Source of the DNA: Desulfuromusa sp.
GTDB lineage: Bacteria > Desulfobacterota > Desulfuromonadia > Desulfuromonadales > Geopsychrobacteraceae
Direction: 5' to 3'
Length of the DNA: 54,606 nucleotides
Assembly: GCA_029933365.1 (NCBI GenBank)
Contig: JAOZOH010000004.1
Span: 1-54,606 of the forward strand
A program made the translations under genes and the position numbers. Under the pieces are notes generated by a model. That model worked only from the letters and a program-made list of their open reading frames with translations, did not search any database and was not told where the DNA came from. Below are positions 1-8,490 of this stretch, one piece after another; position 1 is the stretch's first letter; every line of letters starts with the position of its first letter.

Positions 1-15
1 ACCACAGCTGAAATA

Positions 16-56
16 GATGGTGCTTACGCACCACGCGCCCTGCCGGGCGCACCATC
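16..56. repeat. Nested inverted repeats at the left edge
   Basis: Two small hairpins sit side by side. TGGTGC (18-23) pairs with GCACCA (28-33), and GCGCCC (35-40) pairs with GGGCGC (45-50). The outer GATGGTGC (16-23) can instead pair with GCACCATC (49-56), so the region has mutually exclusive folds. It lies just downstream, on the minus strand, of the attenuator-like terminator. It may be a short palindromic repeat or part of the mRNA leader of an operon beyond the edge. Confidence 0.4.
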
Positions 57-89
57 AAAAAAAGCCATGGACTTTGGTGTCCATGGCTT
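57..89 (-). terminator. Attenuator-like intrinsic terminator after the leader ORF
   Basis: AAGCCATGGAC (62-72) and GTCCATGGCTT (79-89) form a perfect 11-bp stem with a 6-nt loop. On the minus strand it is followed by a run of seven T. It begins about 36 nt after the leader ORF stop. The leader ORF contains GTCCAT (minus strand, 140-135), which could pair with the ATGGAC of the first stem arm and so compete with termination. This arrangement is typical of transcription attenuation. The controlled gene would lie beyond position 1. Confidence 0.65.
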
Positions 90-125
90 CAGGCTTAGTA
101 TGATGATACTCCTGTGCAGTTCACC

Positions 126-203
126 TTAACGGTGATGGACAATTCTCAGGCTGATAGTTGCCGCCTGAATCGCTTGAGTTGCCGCTGCTGCATGTTTAAA
201 CAT
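126..203 (-). CDS. Putative leader peptide (25 aa)
   Basis: A 25-codon ORF begins with ATG at 203, preceded by AGAGGG (minus strand, 216-211) at 7 nt. It follows a good sigma-70-type promoter and ends shortly before an intrinsic terminator. The peptide is MFKHAAAATQAIQ followed by AATISLRIVHHR. It has seven Ala, three Ile and two adjacent His near the stop. It matches no biosynthetic leader peptide I recognise. If it works by ribosome stalling, the regulating amino acid cannot be told: the HH pair, or the Ala/Ile/Thr content, could matter. The case rests on layout (promoter, ribosome site, ORF, competing hairpins), not on homology. Confidence 0.4.
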   Translation of the reverse strand: MFKHAAAATQAIQAATISLRIVHHR

Positions 204-238
204 GTATAAACCCTCTGTTTAAAAATTATTGACGCCTA

Positions 239-266
239 ATTATCATAGAATTGATAATCTTGTCAA
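239..266 (-). promoter_or_regulatory. Sigma-70-type promoter for the leader transcript
   Basis: On the minus strand TTGACA (266-261) is followed after 16 bp by GATAAT (244-239). This puts the start of transcription near 231, about 28 nt before the leader ORF. The -35 box is a perfect consensus match. The promoter reads away from the upstream permease gene, so the leader starts a new transcript. Confidence 0.65.
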
Positions 267-293
267 TTTATTTACCAAATTTTATAACACCAA

Positions 294-1199
294 CTACAAA
301 CACACCATCAACAAACTCAACGTGACAACACTCGCCAAAGTTGATACGACAACGACAGATGTGACAAACTCGGGAACAATATCGTTCTCCTTCGCAATAA
401 TTGAGACCAGAATCGCAACGGGCATTGCTGCCTGCAACACCCCAGCAGCACTTTCAACCTGATTCAAACCAAAAGGCCCAACAATCAACAAGGCCAGTAA
501 TGGAGTCAGAATCAATCTGATCCCGGAGCCCAGGAGGACATCAGGTGTCAGATGAACTCTACCCTGCTCAAACAACTGCAATCCAAGAGCAAACAGCATC
601 ACCGGAATCATAGCATCGGCCAGCAAACCAATCATCCGCTCCAGCATCAGTGGAACTTGCAATCCTCCCGCTGACACCATGACCGCTGGTACGGTCGCCC
701 AGAGTGCTGGAGTCCGTATAACTTTCCATATTGCACCACGCCCTCCACCATGAGCCCAACCTGCAGCCCCGACACAAATGATAAAAGCACTGATTGATAT
801 AGCCACAAAGTAGATCGTTGCAGGCGGGATAGATACATCACCAAGACGGAAACGGATCACTGCTAATCCATAATTACCAACATTCCCGAATGCCGCAATC
901 ATGATAAAGGCGGCTATCATTTCTTTTGATCGACCTAAAAAATAACCGATTCCGCCAGCAATACCAACAGCTAGAAGATGAGTCAGAATAATAAACAAAA
1001 GCATCCGGGAGACACTTGTCAATGGAACTTCGGCCAGGCTGATCGATTGAAAAATAAAAGCTGGAACAAATATATAATATGCTGCCCGGGTCAATGTCCT
1101 GGCTTGAAGCTCCAAACGTTTCCCAAACAGGGCACCAAGAAGAATAATCCCGAAAACCGGAAGAATAACGTTGAGTAAAATAAAAAAGAGTTCGGCCAT
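294..1199 (-). CDS. AEC-family permease
   Basis: A 301-residue, very hydrophobic protein with about ten predicted membrane segments. The length and two-half layout fit the auxin efflux carrier (AEC, Mem_trans) family. The first half contains the glycine/asparagine motif FGNVGNYGLAV (about residue 104). The second half has LQAAMPVAILVSIIAKE, typical of the family. Bacterial AEC members export or exchange organic anions such as malate or malonate, but the substrate cannot be read from sequence. The gene stands alone on the minus strand, between the pyruvate oxidoreductase terminator and the leader promoter. The start was chosen because MAELFFILLNVILPVFGIILLG matches the family N-terminus directly before the first membrane helix. 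Confidence 0.85.
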   Translation of the reverse strand: MAELFFILLNVILPVFGIILLGALFGKRLELQARTLTRAAYYIFVPAFIFQSISLAEVPLTSVSRMLLFIILTHLLAVGIAGGIGYFLGRSKEMIAAFIMIAAFGNVGNYGLAVIRFRLGDVSIPPATIYFVAISISAFIICVGAAGWAHGGGRGAIWKVIRTPALWATVPAVMVSAGGLQVPLMLERMIGLLADAMIPVMLFALGLQLFEQGRVHLTPDVLLGSGIRLILTPLLALLIVGPFGLNQVESAAGVLQAAMPVAILVSIIAKENDIVPEFVTSVVVVSTLASVVTLSLLMVCL

Positions 1200-1280
1200 A
1201 ATACGTCCGCAAAAGGGATAAAACTATTTCAACAGTTGATAAAATCGCATACTAACTGCTTTCTTCTGCGCTACAAAACA

Positions 1281-1319
1281 AAAAAAGGCTCCCGACAAAT
1301 GAATGTCGGAAGCCTTTTT
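1281..1319 (-). terminator. Intrinsic terminator of the pyruvate:ferredoxin oxidoreductase gene
   Basis: GGCTCCCGACA (1287-1297) and TGTCGGAAGCC (1304-1314) pair over 11 positions with one mismatch and a 6-nt loop. An A-run lies on the left and a T-run on the right, so it can work in both directions. It lies 23 nt after the stop of the minus-strand gene that ends at 1342. Confidence 0.8.
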
Positions 1320-1341
1320 AGATCAGCTGTAATAAACCAGC

Positions 1342-4300
1342 TTATTTATCACCATCAAATTCCATTGCAGCCAGTTTTTTATACATATCGTAGCGCTCAG
1401 CAGTAATCTTATCCGCTTCACCCATCAGGCTTACAGAAGCTTCAGGATTAATTTTCTTCAGAACCTTGTAGCGGTTCTGCTTGAGGGCATAATCTGAGAA
1501 GGAGATAGTTGGGTCCTTGCTCTCCAGCTGCAGCGGATTTTTACCCTCAGCCGCACGACGTGGATCGTAGCGGAATAACTGCCAGTGACCAGAAGCAACA
1601 GCTTGTTTACACCCTTCAACAGCACTGGCCATATCAATACCATGAGCAATACAGTGAGTGTATGCAATAATCAAAGATGGACCATCGTAGGCATCAGCTT
1701 CAATAAATGCCTTAACAGCTTGAGCCGGGTTTGCCAGAGAGACCTTGGCAACATAAATATTACCATAGGACATGGCGATCATCCCCAGATCCTTTTTCGG
1801 CTGAGTTTTACCACCAGCTGCAAACTGGGCAACAGCTCCCATCGGAGTCGCCTTGGATGCCTGTCCACCGGTATTGGAATAGACCTCAGTATCCAGAACC
1901 AGCACATTGACATTCTCACCAGAGGCGAGAACATGATCCAGACCACCGTAACCGATATCATATGCCCAGCCGTCACCACCATGGATCCAGACTGATTTAT
2001 TTACCAGATAGTGGATATTGACCAGAATGAGTTTGGCTGTTTCATCAGAGCATTTTTCAATAATCGTCTGAAGCTCAGTAACACGGCCGCGCTGCTCCTC
2101 AATCGCTTCCTGACTATCCTGTGCTGCATCCAGAATCTGCCGCTTTAAATCGGCAGTTCCCTTACAGGCGGCACAATCACAAGCGATATTTTTCTCCAGC
2201 AGTTCTCTAACATAAGCACTGGTTTTATCAACTGCCAGACGCATACCGTAACCAAATTCGGCATTATCCTCAAACAGCGAGTTACTCCACGCCGGGCCAA
2301 GACCATCTTTACGTGTGGTCCATGGAGTTGTTGGCAAGTTACCACCATAAATTGAGGAACAACCGGTCGCATTGGCAACCAGCATCCGGTCACCAAACAG
2401 CTGTGAACAGAGTTTGACAAATGGAGTCTCACCACAACCAGCACAAGCACCCGAGAATTCAAACATCGGCGGCAGTAACTGACTCCCCTTGAGAGTCGCC
2501 CGATTGATCAGTGCCGGATCAGTGTCAGGCAAATTAAGGAAAAACTCAAAGTTTGCTGCTTCAGCTTCACGCAATGGCGGCTGGAAAGTCATATTGATAG
2601 CTTTGCGACCCTCTTCTGCCTTGTTCTTCGCCGGACAGTTATAAACACAGGCACCACAACCGGTACAATCCTCAGGAGCAACTTGCAAGGTATAGAGCTT
2701 ACCCTCCATCCCTTTACCCATCGGTGCACAGGATTGGAAAGTTTCTGGAGCGCCATCCAGTTCTTTTTCATCATAGATCTTCGCCCGGATGACACCATGC
2801 GGACAAACAAAGGAGCAGATACCGCACTGAATACAGACATTTTTGTCCCAAACCGGGATATTAACAGCAATATTTCGTTTTTCAACAGCAGCTGTTCCAG
2901 TAGGGAAAGTTCCATCAACCGGCATCGCAGAAAGAGGCAATTCATGGCCAAAACCATCAATAATCGGACCAAGGGTTTTCTTGACGGTATCACTGTAGCC
3001 ATCCCACTGACCGCTCTTCATTTCAATGGTACTATCAGCTGTGGTCGGCACGGTCACTTCAGCAATGTTGACCAAACCTTCATCAACCGCCTGCTTGTTC
3101 ATGTTGACAACTTTTTCACCCGCTTTGCCATATGACTTAACAACAGCATCCTTGATCTGCTTGATCGCCTCATCCTCTGGGATGATTCCAGAAATTTTGA
3201 AAAATGCGGTCTGCATAATCACATTAATACGAGGACCGAGACCGATTTTTTCACCCAAAGAGATTCCATCAATAACGTAAAATTTCAGTTTTTTATTGAT
3301 AATCTGCTGTTGAACCAATTGTGGTAGATGTGCCCAGACTTCATCTTTGTTAAAAGCGGCATTAAGAAGGAAAGTTGCCCCCTTTTTGGCACTTTTCAGC
3401 ATGTCGTATTTGTCGAGGAAGGCAAAATTGTGACAGGCGACAAAGTCAGCTTTGGAAATCAGATAGGTTTTCTTGATCTCTTCCTTACCAAAGCGTAAAT
3501 GTGACGTCGTCATGCTACCCGCTTTTTTCGAATCATAAACGAAGTAAGCTTGAACATTATTGTCAGTAGATGCACCAATAATCTTGATTGAATTCTTGTT
3601 GGCACCAACTGTACCATCGGAACCCAAACCAAAGAACATCGCGGAATAACCATCAAAAGGCACTTCGAAATCGGGATCAAACTCAAGGCTTTGTTGCAGA
3701 ACATCGTCCTCAAAACCGATGATGAAATGATTTTTCGGCTTAGCTGCGGAAAGGTTGTCCAGAACCCCCTTACACATTCCGGCATTGAATTCAAAAGAAC
3801 CAAGACCGTAACGACCACCAACAATATTCGGATAGCCAGAGAAACTGGTCAACTTCTCGGCCATACCTTCACCGATCGCAGTACGCACTACCTGGTAGAG
3901 TGGCTCACCGATGGAGCCCGGTTCTTTGGTCCGATCGAGAACCGAAATTTGTTTCACTGAAGCCGGAACGGCCTTGCAGAATTGCTCAATCGGGAAAGGG
4001 AGAAACAGACGAATCTTGATCAGACCAACTTTTTCACCTTGGCTAACCAGGTAATTAACCGTCTCTTCCATCGCTTCACAACCAGAACCCATCATCACTA
4101 CGATACGCTCAGCATCGGGCGCACCAACATAATCAACCAGATTGTATTGACGGCCGACAATTTTAGCGAATTTATCCATCTCTTCCTGAACCTGTTCAGT
4201 AAGATCTGTATAGAAGGGATTAACCGTCTCACGACCCTGGAAGTATACATCAGGATTTTGAGCACTGCCACGCAGTTTCGGAGCATCGGGAGAGAGAGCC

Positions 4301-4917
4301 CGCTGACGATGAGCAGTCACCAGATCCTCATCAATCATCTGGCGCATATCGTCCATAGACAGCTCTTCAATTTTCTGCACTTCTGATGAAGTCCGGAAAC
4401 CGTCAAAGAAATGGAGGAAAGGGACCCGGGACTTCAATGTAGAAGACTGTGCAATCATAGCAAAGTCCATGACTTCCTGCGGGCTATTGGAACAAAGCTG
4501 TGCCCAACCGGTCGAGCGACACGCCATAACGTCAGAGTGATCACCAAAAATTGATAATGCCTGAGCAGCAATAGCCCGAGCCGATACATGAAAGACTGTC
4601 GGGGTCAATTCACCGGCAATTTTGAACATGTTAGGAATCATCAGTAGCAGCCCCTGAGATGCGGTGAAAGTCGTAGTCAACGCACCAGCTTGCAATGCCC
4701 CGTGAACAGTACCGGCGGCACCACCTTCAGACTGCAACTCAACAACCTTGGGAACCGTTCCCCAAATATTTTTTTCACCAACCGCACTTTTTGCGTCAGA
4801 AATCTCACCCATGACCGATGAAGGGGTGATTGGGTAGATAGCAATAACCTCGTTGGTTGCATGTGCCACATGCGCCGCAGCCGAGTTACCATCAATATTA
4901 ACCATCTTCCGAGACAT
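1342..4917 (-). CDS. nifJ: Pyruvate:ferredoxin (flavodoxin) oxidoreductase, single-chain
   Basis: A 1191-residue protein of the usual length for one-piece PFOR, which oxidises pyruvate with CoA to acetyl-CoA and CO2 and reduces ferredoxin. The N-terminal domain has the YPITPSSVMGE motif (from residue 28). A ferredoxin-like insert carries CIQCGICSFVCP (about 690) and CTGCGACVYNCP (about 752), which bind two 4Fe-4S clusters. The C-terminal thiamine diphosphate domain has CAGCGETP (about 824) and GGDGWAYDIGYGG (about 978). The gene has a strong AAGGAGG ribosome site just before its ATG. It stands alone between recR and its own terminator. In this organism it is the likely source of reduced ferredoxin for the nearby complex I lacking NADH-binding subunits; that link is inference. 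Confidence 0.96.
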   Translation of the reverse strand: MSRKMVNIDGNSAAAHVAHATNEVIAIYPITPSSVMGEISDAKSAVGEKNIWGTVPKVVELQSEGGAAGTVHGALQAGALTTTFTASQGLLLMIPNMFKIAGELTPTVFHVSARAIAAQALSIFGDHSDVMACRSTGWAQLCSNSPQEVMDFAMIAQSSTLKSRVPFLHFFDGFRTSSEVQKIEELSMDDMRQMIDEDLVTAHRQRALSPDAPKLRGSAQNPDVYFQGRETVNPFYTDLTEQVQEEMDKFAKIVGRQYNLVDYVGAPDAERIVVMMGSGCEAMEETVNYLVSQGEKVGLIKIRLFLPFPIEQFCKAVPASVKQISVLDRTKEPGSIGEPLYQVVRTAIGEGMAEKLTSFSGYPNIVGGRYGLGSFEFNAGMCKGVLDNLSAAKPKNHFIIGFEDDVLQQSLEFDPDFEVPFDGYSAMFFGLGSDGTVGANKNSIKIIGASTDNNVQAYFVYDSKKAGSMTTSHLRFGKEEIKKTYLISKADFVACHNFAFLDKYDMLKSAKKGATFLLNAAFNKDEVWAHLPQLVQQQIINKKLKFYVIDGISLGEKIGLGPRINVIMQTAFFKISGIIPEDEAIKQIKDAVVKSYGKAGEKVVNMNKQAVDEGLVNIAEVTVPTTADSTIEMKSGQWDGYSDTVKKTLGPIIDGFGHELPLSAMPVDGTFPTGTAAVEKRNIAVNIPVWDKNVCIQCGICSFVCPHGVIRAKIYDEKELDGAPETFQSCAPMGKGMEGKLYTLQVAPEDCTGCGACVYNCPAKNKAEEGRKAINMTFQPPLREAEAANFEFFLNLPDTDPALINRATLKGSQLLPPMFEFSGACAGCGETPFVKLCSQLFGDRMLVANATGCSSIYGGNLPTTPWTTRKDGLGPAWSNSLFEDNAEFGYGMRLAVDKTSAYVRELLEKNIACDCAACKGTADLKRQILDAAQDSQEAIEEQRGRVTELQTIIEKCSDETAKLILVNIHYLVNKSVWIHGGDGWAYDIGYGGLDHVLASGENVNVLVLDTEVYSNTGGQASKATPMGAVAQFAAGGKTQPKKDLGMIAMSYGNIYVAKVSLANPAQAVKAFIEADAYDGPSLIIAYTHCIAHGIDMASAVEGCKQAVASGHWQLFRYDPRRAAEGKNPLQLESKDPTISFSDYALKQNRYKVLKKINPEASVSLMGEADKITAERYDMYKKLAAMEFDGDK

Positions 4918-5013
4918 ACATACCTCCTTAAGTAGTAGAACAAAGTGTTAGTATTAACGAAACGAACAAGCAGTTTTTTATCAACCCACAAACGAAACTA
5001 AGATGTTTCTCAA

Positions 5014-5613
5014 TCAGAACTCCCGACGACCGGCAACAGCCTGCTGTACGGTTCCTGCATCAACATATTCCAGATCGCTTCCAGAAGGGATCCCATGTGC
5101 CAAACGAGTCACCCGGATCTCTTTATCCTTACAAAGTCTGGCCAGATATAGCGCAGTGGCCTCACCCTCAACCGTAAAATTGGTGGCCAGGATAATTTCT
5201 TCGATCGGTTCCTGCTCCAAACGTTGCAATAATTGCGGAATCTTTAGATCATCTGGACCGACACCATCCAGCGGCGAAAGAGCTCCATGGAGGACATGAT
5301 AAAGCCCCGCATAAGAGTGGCTGCGCTCAATCGCTAATAGATCCTGTGGTTCCTGAACAATACAGAGACGCTGATTTTCACGGAGCGGATTGCGACAGAT
5401 CTGACACAATTCTTCTTCGGCAATATGAAAACAACGTTGGCAGAAACGCACTTTGCGGCGCATTTCTAAGAGAGCTTCGGCCAAAGACTCAACATCCTGC
5501 TCTGAAGTACGCAAAAGGTGAAAAGCCAAACGGGCTGCCGTCTTACTGCCAACTCCCGGAAGCTTACCTAGCTCAGCTTCTAATCGGGCAAAAGATGGGA
5601 GTGAGGCTAGCAT
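5014..5613 (-). CDS. recR: Recombination mediator protein RecR
   Basis: A 199-residue protein matching RecR in length and layout. A helix-hairpin-helix (LPGVGSKTAARLA, about 18-30) is followed by a four-cysteine zinc finger (C58, C61, C70, C73). The Toprim domain then starts at LCIVQEPQDLLAIE. RecR works with RecO/RecF to load RecA at single-strand gaps. The gene follows dnaX and ebfC in the order common in bacteria, but a hairpin with a T-run sits between ebfC and recR, so transcription may be partly uncoupled. Confidence 0.96.
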   Translation of the reverse strand: MLASLPSFARLEAELGKLPGVGSKTAARLAFHLLRTSEQDVESLAEALLEMRRKVRFCQRCFHIAEEELCQICRNPLRENQRLCIVQEPQDLLAIERSHSYAGLYHVLHGALSPLDGVGPDDLKIPQLLQRLEQEPIEEIILATNFTVEGEATALYLARLCKDKEIRVTRLAHGIPSGSDLEYVDAGTVQQAVAGRREF

Positions 5614-5691
5614 TAAATCTCTCCTGGTTCCAATGGCTTAGGCCAGCAGTACAAATATTTTAAGAGATACTAAAGGTGGGCAATTTCACCC

Positions 5692-5726
5692 GAAAATTCT
5701 TTGGTCTATTGGTCAGACCAAAGAAA
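5692..5726 (-). terminator. Hairpin between ebfC and recR
   Basis: TTCTTTGGTCT (5697-5707) and AGACCAAAGAA (5715-5725) form a perfect 11-bp stem with a 7-nt loop. On the minus strand it is followed by TTTTCG. It lies about 70 nt after the ebfC stop and about 80 nt before recR. It could end the dnaX-ebfC transcript or reduce recR expression. Confidence 0.55.
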
Positions 5727-5793
5727 ACTTTACCATGTTTTGAAGAGAAATTTCAACCCTAAATCTTCAGCATCGAGGCAAAATTTGGCCGTG

Positions 5794-6108
5794 CTAAAAC
5801 ATGCCAGGGATATTCATTCCACCGGTCACTTTGCTCATTTCACCCTGGATCATCTCCTGGCTCTTTTTAATTGCCTCATTGACTGCAGCCAGAACCAGAT
5901 CCTGAAGCATTTCAATATCTTCGGGATCAACAACATCTTTCTCAATTTTAAGATCAAGCAGCTGCTGCTTACCATTGGCACGTGCCGTCACCATGCCACC
6001 ACCTGCGGTCGCTTCCACTTCTTTATCTTCCAGTTCCTGCTGCACCCGAGCAATCTTGGCCTGCATTTGCTGAGCTTGCTTCATAATATTTCCAAGACCT
6101 TTTGCCAT
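5794..6108 (-). CDS. ebfC: YbaB/EbfC nucleoid-associated protein
   Basis: A 104-residue protein with the family pattern: [16 protein letters not shown] at the start, a long first helix, the central [21 protein letters not shown] strand region, and a C-terminal helix rich in Glu/Lys with [16 protein letters not shown]. YbaB/EbfC dimers bind DNA without strict sequence and are found beside dnaX and recR in very many genomes, as here. The gene starts about 45 nt after the dnaX stop and is probably co-transcribed with it. Confidence 0.93.
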   Translation of the reverse strand: MAKGLGNIMKQAQQMQAKIARVQQELEDKEVEATAGGGMVTARANGKQQLLDLKIEKDVVDPEDIEMLQDLVLAAVNEAIKKSQEMIQGEMSKVTGGMNIPGMF

Positions 6109-6153
6109 TGACTTTAATCCTCCATTATTTGATGCACTCGCAAAAATATTTAA

Positions 6154-7824
6154 CTATACAAATCCCTTGTCTATCGGTTTGACATCTTCAATTTTTCCGC
6201 CAAAAATCTCCAAAGCTGATTTCACCAACGGATGCTCCACCGCATTTTCCCGCAACTTTTTCTGCCGGTCACTTTCCTGCTGGGTCCGCTCTTCATGCAA
6301 TGACAATGGCGCCTTATCCCCATTACCAACTTTTTCTACTTCAACCGTGACAGCGGCAGAAAAGTATTCGGTCGCCAAATCCTGAATAGCTTGGCGCATG
6401 TCGCTGTCAGCCAGGCTGAAATATCGCCCTGGCATACCAATCCGTAAGCGCGGTAATTTCAGAAGCAGCAAACTGGACTGTTCAAGCAGTGAAGAAATCC
6501 TGGGTTTATGGTGATTTTTTACGAAATCAACCAGACCAGACCAGCTTTTATCACCTATTTCTGCTGGTAGCACCGCTGCAGGCTTTCCCTCGTCCAGCGG
6601 TTCCGGTGGAGGGACATCCTCAACTTGTGGGACAGGAACGCGCGCTTGCGGCTTTTTCCCCGGAGCGGGGAGACCTGCAGCAAGTTGTTTTTCCAGCACG
6701 TCCAAACGCTTAATCAGGGTGGACACATCGATCCCGGCCGGCAATCCAGCTAACTTCACCAGAATCATTTCCATGGTCAAGCGAGGATAGTTTGAAACCG
6801 CCAGATCAGCCTCAGTACGGATCAAAATAGCTAATAAACGCTGCAGATCCTCCAATGTAGCAGGTTCAGCCAAGCTGCGGATCTCCTGCAGCTCAGTTTC
6901 GCCAACATCGATCAGGTCATCCGGCTGATCCACAACTTTAAGAACCACGAGAGCGCGCACCAGTTCAACCAATTGCTGGCAAAACTGACGAAAGGAATGC
7001 CCGTGTTCATCCACGTTCCGTACCAGAGTCAGCAACTGCCCTGGATCCCGTTCCAAAATTGCTTTAATTGTTGCCAGTAACAGAGCCCGACTGACCAACC
7101 CCAGCAAGCTTTGCAGCTCATCATCGTTAATCTGATCACCACAAAAGGCAATCACCTGATCCAGAGTTGACAATACATCTCGCATACTGCCACCCCCGCT
7201 ACGCGCAATCATAGCGAGACCAGAATCTGCTACCTGAATGTTTTCCTGTTCGGCAATATAACGCAAACGTGCCTGCAACGGAGCCAGGCCAATTTTTTTA
7301 AAATCGAACCGTTGGCACCGGGACAAAATAGTTATGGGAATTTTATGGGGTTCAGTGGTAGCAAAAATAAATTTGGCGTGCGCGGGAGGTTCTTCGAGAG
7401 TCTTCAGTAGGGCATTGAAAGCATTGATCGAAAGCATGTGGACTTCATCAATGATAAATATTTTATAGCGGGACTGTGATGGCAGGTAGCGGATATTTTC
7501 GCGTAGCTCGCGAATATCGTCCACCCCGGTATTGGAAGCACCGTCGATCTCAAGGACATCAATCCCTTGACTATTTGTGATATCAATACAGGAGGGACAA
7601 ACACCACAGGGCTGCGTTGTTGGCCCTTCCTGGCAATTCAGGGCTTTAGCAAAAATTCTTGCCGCGGAAGTTTTACCCACCCCCCGGGCTCCGGTAAAAA
7701 GAAAGGCATGGTGAACCCGATCAGCAGTAATGGCATTCTTCAAGGTCTGGCTGACATGCTCCTGACCAACCAGATCCTCGAATAATTGTGGTCGCCACTT
7801 GAGCGCCAGAACCTGATAAGACAT
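6154..7824 (-). CDS. dnaX: DNA polymerase III subunit gamma/tau
   Basis: A 556-residue protein that loads the sliding clamp and organises the replicase. MSYQVLALKWRP begins the AAA+ ATPase. Walker A GARGVGKTSAAR and the zinc-binding cysteines in CQEGPTTQPCGVCPSC follow. Walker B is within IFIIDEVHMLS, and the sensor region includes TTEPHKIPITILSRCQRF. The C-terminal part is a proline-rich linker plus a tau-like domain. An ATG two codons upstream (7830) exists, but the GGAG box directly abuts it. At 7824 the spacing is 7 nt, and the family consensus begins at this Met, so 7824 was chosen. I did not see a clear slippery site to make a short gamma form. It lies directly downstream of ffs. Confidence 0.95.
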   Translation of the reverse strand: MSYQVLALKWRPQLFEDLVGQEHVSQTLKNAITADRVHHAFLFTGARGVGKTSAARIFAKALNCQEGPTTQPCGVCPSCIDITNSQGIDVLEIDGASNTGVDDIRELRENIRYLPSQSRYKIFIIDEVHMLSINAFNALLKTLEEPPAHAKFIFATTEPHKIPITILSRCQRFDFKKIGLAPLQARLRYIAEQENIQVADSGLAMIARSGGGSMRDVLSTLDQVIAFCGDQINDDELQSLLGLVSRALLLATIKAILERDPGQLLTLVRNVDEHGHSFRQFCQQLVELVRALVVLKVVDQPDDLIDVGETELQEIRSLAEPATLEDLQRLLAILIRTEADLAVSNYPRLTMEMILVKLAGLPAGIDVSTLIKRLDVLEKQLAAGLPAPGKKPQARVPVPQVEDVPPPEPLDEGKPAAVLPAEIGDKSWSGLVDFVKNHHKPRISSLLEQSSLLLLKLPRLRIGMPGRYFSLADSDMRQAIQDLATEYFSAAVTVEVEKVGNGDKAPLSLHEERTQQESDRQKKLRENAVEHPLVKSALEIFGGKIEDVKPIDKGFV

Positions 7825-7892
7825 GACCATTCTCCACTGCCGTCAGAATCGGCTTATCACCAATTGAAAATTGAAGTTTACAGAAACCACGA

Positions 7893-8019
7893 GATGGCTA
7901 TGCAAAATTTTCGCCCTACAAGGCGTAGTGGTTTTTCAGGGGTGAAGGCATACATGCTGTATGTCGAAGTCCTGTAAAACTACGACAACGCAGTAGGACG
8001 GACATTTTGCGATGCCATC
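7893..8019. repeat. 127-bp dispersed palindromic element, copy 1
   Basis: This stretch starts with GATGGC and ends with GCCATC. It has a central hairpin (CATACA/TGTATG) and can be aligned along its whole length, without net gaps, to 42126-42252. Inner arms such as CCTACAAGGCGTAG and CGCAGTAGG are also partly complementary, so the whole unit can fold into a long imperfect hairpin. It has no ORF. The form resembles non-autonomous REP/MITE-type elements. Here it lies between ffs and dnaX. Confidence 0.8.
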
Positions 8020-8033
8020 AAAATTGCCGGCAC

Positions 8034-8143
8034 AAGTGACAGCCAGGCACCCCCGCGGCACACGTTCAAAACCGTTACCGCTGCTCCCTTCCGGGCCTGA
8101 CGGAGTTCACGGATGACCGTTGCGCGGGACCCGGCTGTCACTT
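8034..8143 (-). ncRNA. ffs: Signal recognition particle 4.5S-type RNA
   Basis: The minus strand contains the nearly invariant SRP core GTCAGGCCCGGAAGGGAGCAGC (read from 8104 to 8083; split here as GTCAGGCCC, GGAAGG and GAGCAGC). The ends AAGTGACAGCC and GGCTGTCACTT close the terminal helix, giving a bacterial short-form RNA of about 110 nt. This RNA pairs with Ffh to target nascent membrane proteins. Its place just upstream of dnaX is common. The exact ends are inferred from the closing helix. Confidence 0.93.
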
Positions 8144-8177
8144 CTACCGGCAACGATGACCGGGATATCATATTGTA

Positions 8178-8298
8178 GTAAACACGGGACTGTCCCCAGA
8201 TCTATCGGGGGCTGTCCCTGGTGTTTACGGGCTATGAAACTGTGGTGGTTCTCGTCGCAAAATGCCTGGGACAGCCCCCGTACGGGGACAGTCCCGGT
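8178..8298. repeat. GGGACTGTCCCC palindrome cluster
   Basis: Two short palindromes face each other. The first (8178-8228) has GTAAACAC/GTGTTTAC outer arms around GGGACTGTCCCC and GGGGGCTGTCCC. The second (8266-8298) has GGGACAGCCCCC and GGGGACAGTCCC. The two blocks are also inverted copies of one another, separated by about 40 bp. The unit encodes nothing convincing. It resembles palindromic repeats linked to IS200-like/RAYT transposases in deltaproteobacteria, but no transposase is present in the window. Confidence 0.7.
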
Positions 8299-8363
8299 TT
8301 TGCTCAGGTCCAAAGTATTTTCGCCTGAAACTATACCGTATAAATTCACAACCGTAAGTATAA

Positions 8364-8485
8364 GAACTGATCAAAAATGTCCAAATGCAAGGCACCCGCA
8401 GGCTCACAGAATAAGACGTACCTCAATGGTACGTCGTTGAAGTGAGACCAGGGCAACGCCGCAGATGGGCGTTTTTCATCAGTTC
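8364..8485. repeat. 122-bp palindromic element with GAACTGAT ends
   Basis: The terminal inverted repeats GAACTGATCAAAAATG and the complement of CGTTTTTCATCAGTTC match at most positions. A perfect central hairpin GACGTACC/GGTACGTC (about 8414-8434) is flanked by CTCAC on the left and GTGAG on the right. There is no ORF. Size, central hairpin and GCAAGGC/GCAACGCC arms parallel the 127-bp element, which suggests a common type of mobile palindrome. Confidence 0.7.
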
Positions 8486-8490
8486 CTAAA

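Noticed and set aside
4918..5013. Promoter for the pyruvate:ferredoxin oxidoreductase gene
   Set aside because: TTGATA- and TAATAC-like boxes exist, but no pair has acceptable spacing, so no promoter is called.
8120..8440. Open frame of 106 codons on the plus strand across the repeat cluster
   Set aside because: It runs through ffs flank, the GGGACTGTCCCC palindromes and the 122-bp element, and has no ribosome site or protein-like composition.
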